A stretch of DNA of 64,000 bases. It comes from Billgrantia endophytica (GTDB lineage: Bacteria > Pseudomonadota > Gammaproteobacteria > Pseudomonadales > Halomonadaceae). The notes below the pieces were generated by a model. That model ran no database searches, had not been told where the DNA came from, and saw nothing but the letters and a program-made list of their open reading frames with translations. Both the position numbers and the translations under genes were made by a program. How positions within the stretch are numbered: the stretch's first letter is position 1; each line of letters opens with the position of its first letter. Of this stretch, positions 62,759 through 64,000 are shown piece by piece. The stretch lies in the NCBI RefSeq assembly GCF_002879615.1, contig NZ_PNRF01000042.1:31729-95728 (forward strand), given 5' to 3'.

Positions 62759-63687
62759 AGCGTGCGGGAGTGAAGCGCACAATGATGTCGCACCTGAACG
62801 GGCAGGGTGAGGCCGACTGGACATGGCAGGACTTGCTCACGCTGTGCAAGCCAAGGGTGGTCGTGGTCATGCTCGCGTGTGCGCTGGTCGGCATGGCGCT
62901 GGCGACTCCGCTGCTGCCTTCGCCGACGACGGTTGTGTTCGGCCTGGCCGGTATCGGCCTGGCGGCGGGTGGGGCCGCGGCCTTCAACCACGTGGTCGAC
63001 CGGCGCCTGGATGCGCTGATGCTACGTACCTCCAGCCGCCCCCTTGCCAGCCAGCGCATGCCTACGGCCCTGGCACTGGGCTGGGCGACGTTGCTCTCCG
63101 TGGCGGGCATCGCGCTGTTGTTGTGGCAAGTCAATGCACTGACGGCCTGGCTGACCCTGGGCTCGTTGATCGGCTACGCGCTGATCTACACCGCCTTTCT
63201 CAAGCGTGCGACGCCACAGAATATCGTGATTGGCGGCGTGGCCGGTGCCGCACCGCCACTGCTGGGCTGGACCGCCGTGACAGGCCAGCTCGGCCCGGAG
63301 CCGCTGTTGCTGATGTTGATCGTCTTCGCCTGGACGCCGCCGCATTTCTGGGCCCTGGCGATTCACAAGCGGGATGAGTATGCGCGGGCGGGGGTGCCGA
63401 TGTTGCCGGTTACCCATGGCGAAGCCTTCACCCGCCTGCAGGTATGGCTCTATGGCTGGCTGACCGTGGCGGTGACACTGATGCCTTTCGTCATTGGCAT
63501 GAGTGGCTCGGTGTACTTGATCGGCGTGATGGCGCTCAATATCCGATTCATGTTCTGGAACTGGAAGGTATGGCGGGGGCAGGATCCACAGGCGCCGCTG
63601 GCGGCCTTCTGGTTCTCGATCCGTTATATCCTTGGTGTCTTCGGCGTGCTGCTGCTCGACCACTACGCCGCATTGTGGATGCTGTAA
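62740..63687 (+). CDS. cyoE: Protohaem IX farnesyltransferase (haem O synthase)
   Basis: A 315-residue, nine-helix UbiA-type prenyltransferase. First Asp-rich motif AAFNHVVDRRLDALM with RTSSRPLASQR, second motif AWTPPHFWALAIHKRDEY. Makes haem O for the CtaA step. Ends the oxidase operon. The N-terminus extends about 25 residues before LTLCKPR; a start at 62785 (MMSHL) is also possible. Confidence 0.95.
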   Translation: MSNAAMKRAGVKRTMMSHLNGQGEADWTWQDLLTLCKPRVVVVMLACALVGMALATPLLPSPTTVVFGLAGIGLAAGGAAAFNHVVDRRLDALMLRTSSRPLASQRMPTALALGWATLLSVAGIALLLWQVNALTAWLTLGSLIGYALIYTAFLKRATPQNIVIGGVAGAAPPLLGWTAVTGQLGPEPLLLMLIVFAWTPPHFWALAIHKRDEYARAGVPMLPVTHGEAFTRLQVWLYGWLTVAVTLMPFVIGMSGSVYLIGVMALNIRFMFWNWKVWRGQDPQAPLAAFWFSIRYILGVFGVLLLDHYAALWML

Positions 63688-63691
63688 CGAT

Positions 63692-64000
63692 TGTTGGAGC
63701 GCCCGGCTCGACTCCGCATCGCGACTGGCGCCGTCAGGCGCCTTGGCGGAGGCCGCTGTCGTTGGCGGCTATCGCCAACGCAGGGCAACCCCGCGGTCGC
63801 GAGCTGAAGCTGGCTCCAACAAGCCTGCTTTTCCCACCCTTGTTGGAGCGCTGCTCCGCATCGCGACTGGCGCCGTCAGGCGCCTTGGCGGAGGCCGCTG
63901 TCGTTGGTGGCTATCGCCAACGCAGGGCAACCCCGCGGTTGCGAGCTGAAGCTGGCTCCAACAAGCCTGCTTTTCCCACCCTTGTTGGAGCGCTGCTCCG
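63692..64000 (+). repeat. Tandem array of the dispersed repeat (two full units, third cut by window end)
   Basis: Units begin TGTTGGAGC at 63692, 63841 and 63983 (spacings 149 and 142). Each runs to the inverse GCTCCAACA, giving an element with inverted ends, then the spacer AGCCTGCTTTTCCCACCCT. Inside are hairpins GGCGCCGTCAGGCGCC and CGTTGGCGGCTATCGCCAACG (second unit with one T change) and CCGCGGTCGCGAGCTGAAGC. No frame is shared, so it is non-coding. Confidence 0.88.

Noticed and set aside
63692..64000. CRISPR array
   Set aside because: Repeat units are about 145 bp with inverted ends and no short regular repeat-spacer pattern, and no cas genes are near.

Overview
The window looks like a chromosomal segment of a moderately halophilic gammaproteobacterium, most likely a Halomonadaceae member. 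This is inferred from the high GC content, the BCCT osmolyte transporter, the sarcosine/glycine C1 cluster, the umuDC operon led by a DUF1654 gene, and the coxB-coxA-ctaG-coxC-DUF2909-SURF1-ctaA-cyoE order. No 16S gene is present, so the genus is an inference.

Layout. 1-5659: an unusual export-type operon, with an HlyD adaptor (cut by the window edge), a PqqD-M50 protease-HlyD fusion, a short SecA-like ATPase and a second periplasmic adaptor. 5690-8010: IS66 and Rpn-nuclease debris, a copy of a dispersed repeat, then a HipA-type kinase gene placed before its HTH partner, with three evenly spaced palindromic operators. 8027-13408: two pirins with a divergent LysR regulator, a D-serine-deaminase-like PLP enzyme and a D-2-hydroxyacid dehydrogenase. 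13574-18425: small hypothetical genes, a YciE-type protein and a caa3-CtaG/DUF2243 pair mixed with gene remains (P450, nicotinate phosphoribosyltransferase, Rieske protein, ISL3 transposase).

18504-35953 is a creatine/N-carbamoylsarcosine to sarcosine to glycine and C1 catabolic region. It holds creatinase, a decayed sodium symporter, two LysR regulators, a DctPQM TRAP transporter, N-carbamoylsarcosine amidase, a GlxA/SouR-type AraC regulator, glyA, soxBDAG and purU. Two different cis-elements, each present twice, tie creatinase to the symporter and the TRAP operon to the amidase. Together these genes would make sarcosine from creatine or N-carbamoylsarcosine, oxidise it with tetrameric sarcosine oxidase, and pass the one-carbon units through SHMT and PurU.

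36134-49669 is a LysR-controlled catabolic operon not matching any pathway I can name: a BKACE-type beta-keto acid cleavage enzyme, an SDR, a TAXI-TRAP transporter, a biotin-motif-less BCCP-like protein, an ADP-forming acyl-CoA synthetase, a thiolase, and a three-gene biotin carboxylase with an OadA/PycB-type carboxyltransferase. It probably imports and degrades a hydroxy- or keto-acid.

50095-52608: DUF1654-umuD-umuC behind a LexA box set in a perfect 42-bp palindrome, and tRNA-Pro(GGG). 52853-63687: BCCT transporter, two small genes, and the complete aa3-type cytochrome c oxidase locus with its assembly and haem A genes. The window ends in a tandem array of the same dispersed repeat seen at three earlier sites.
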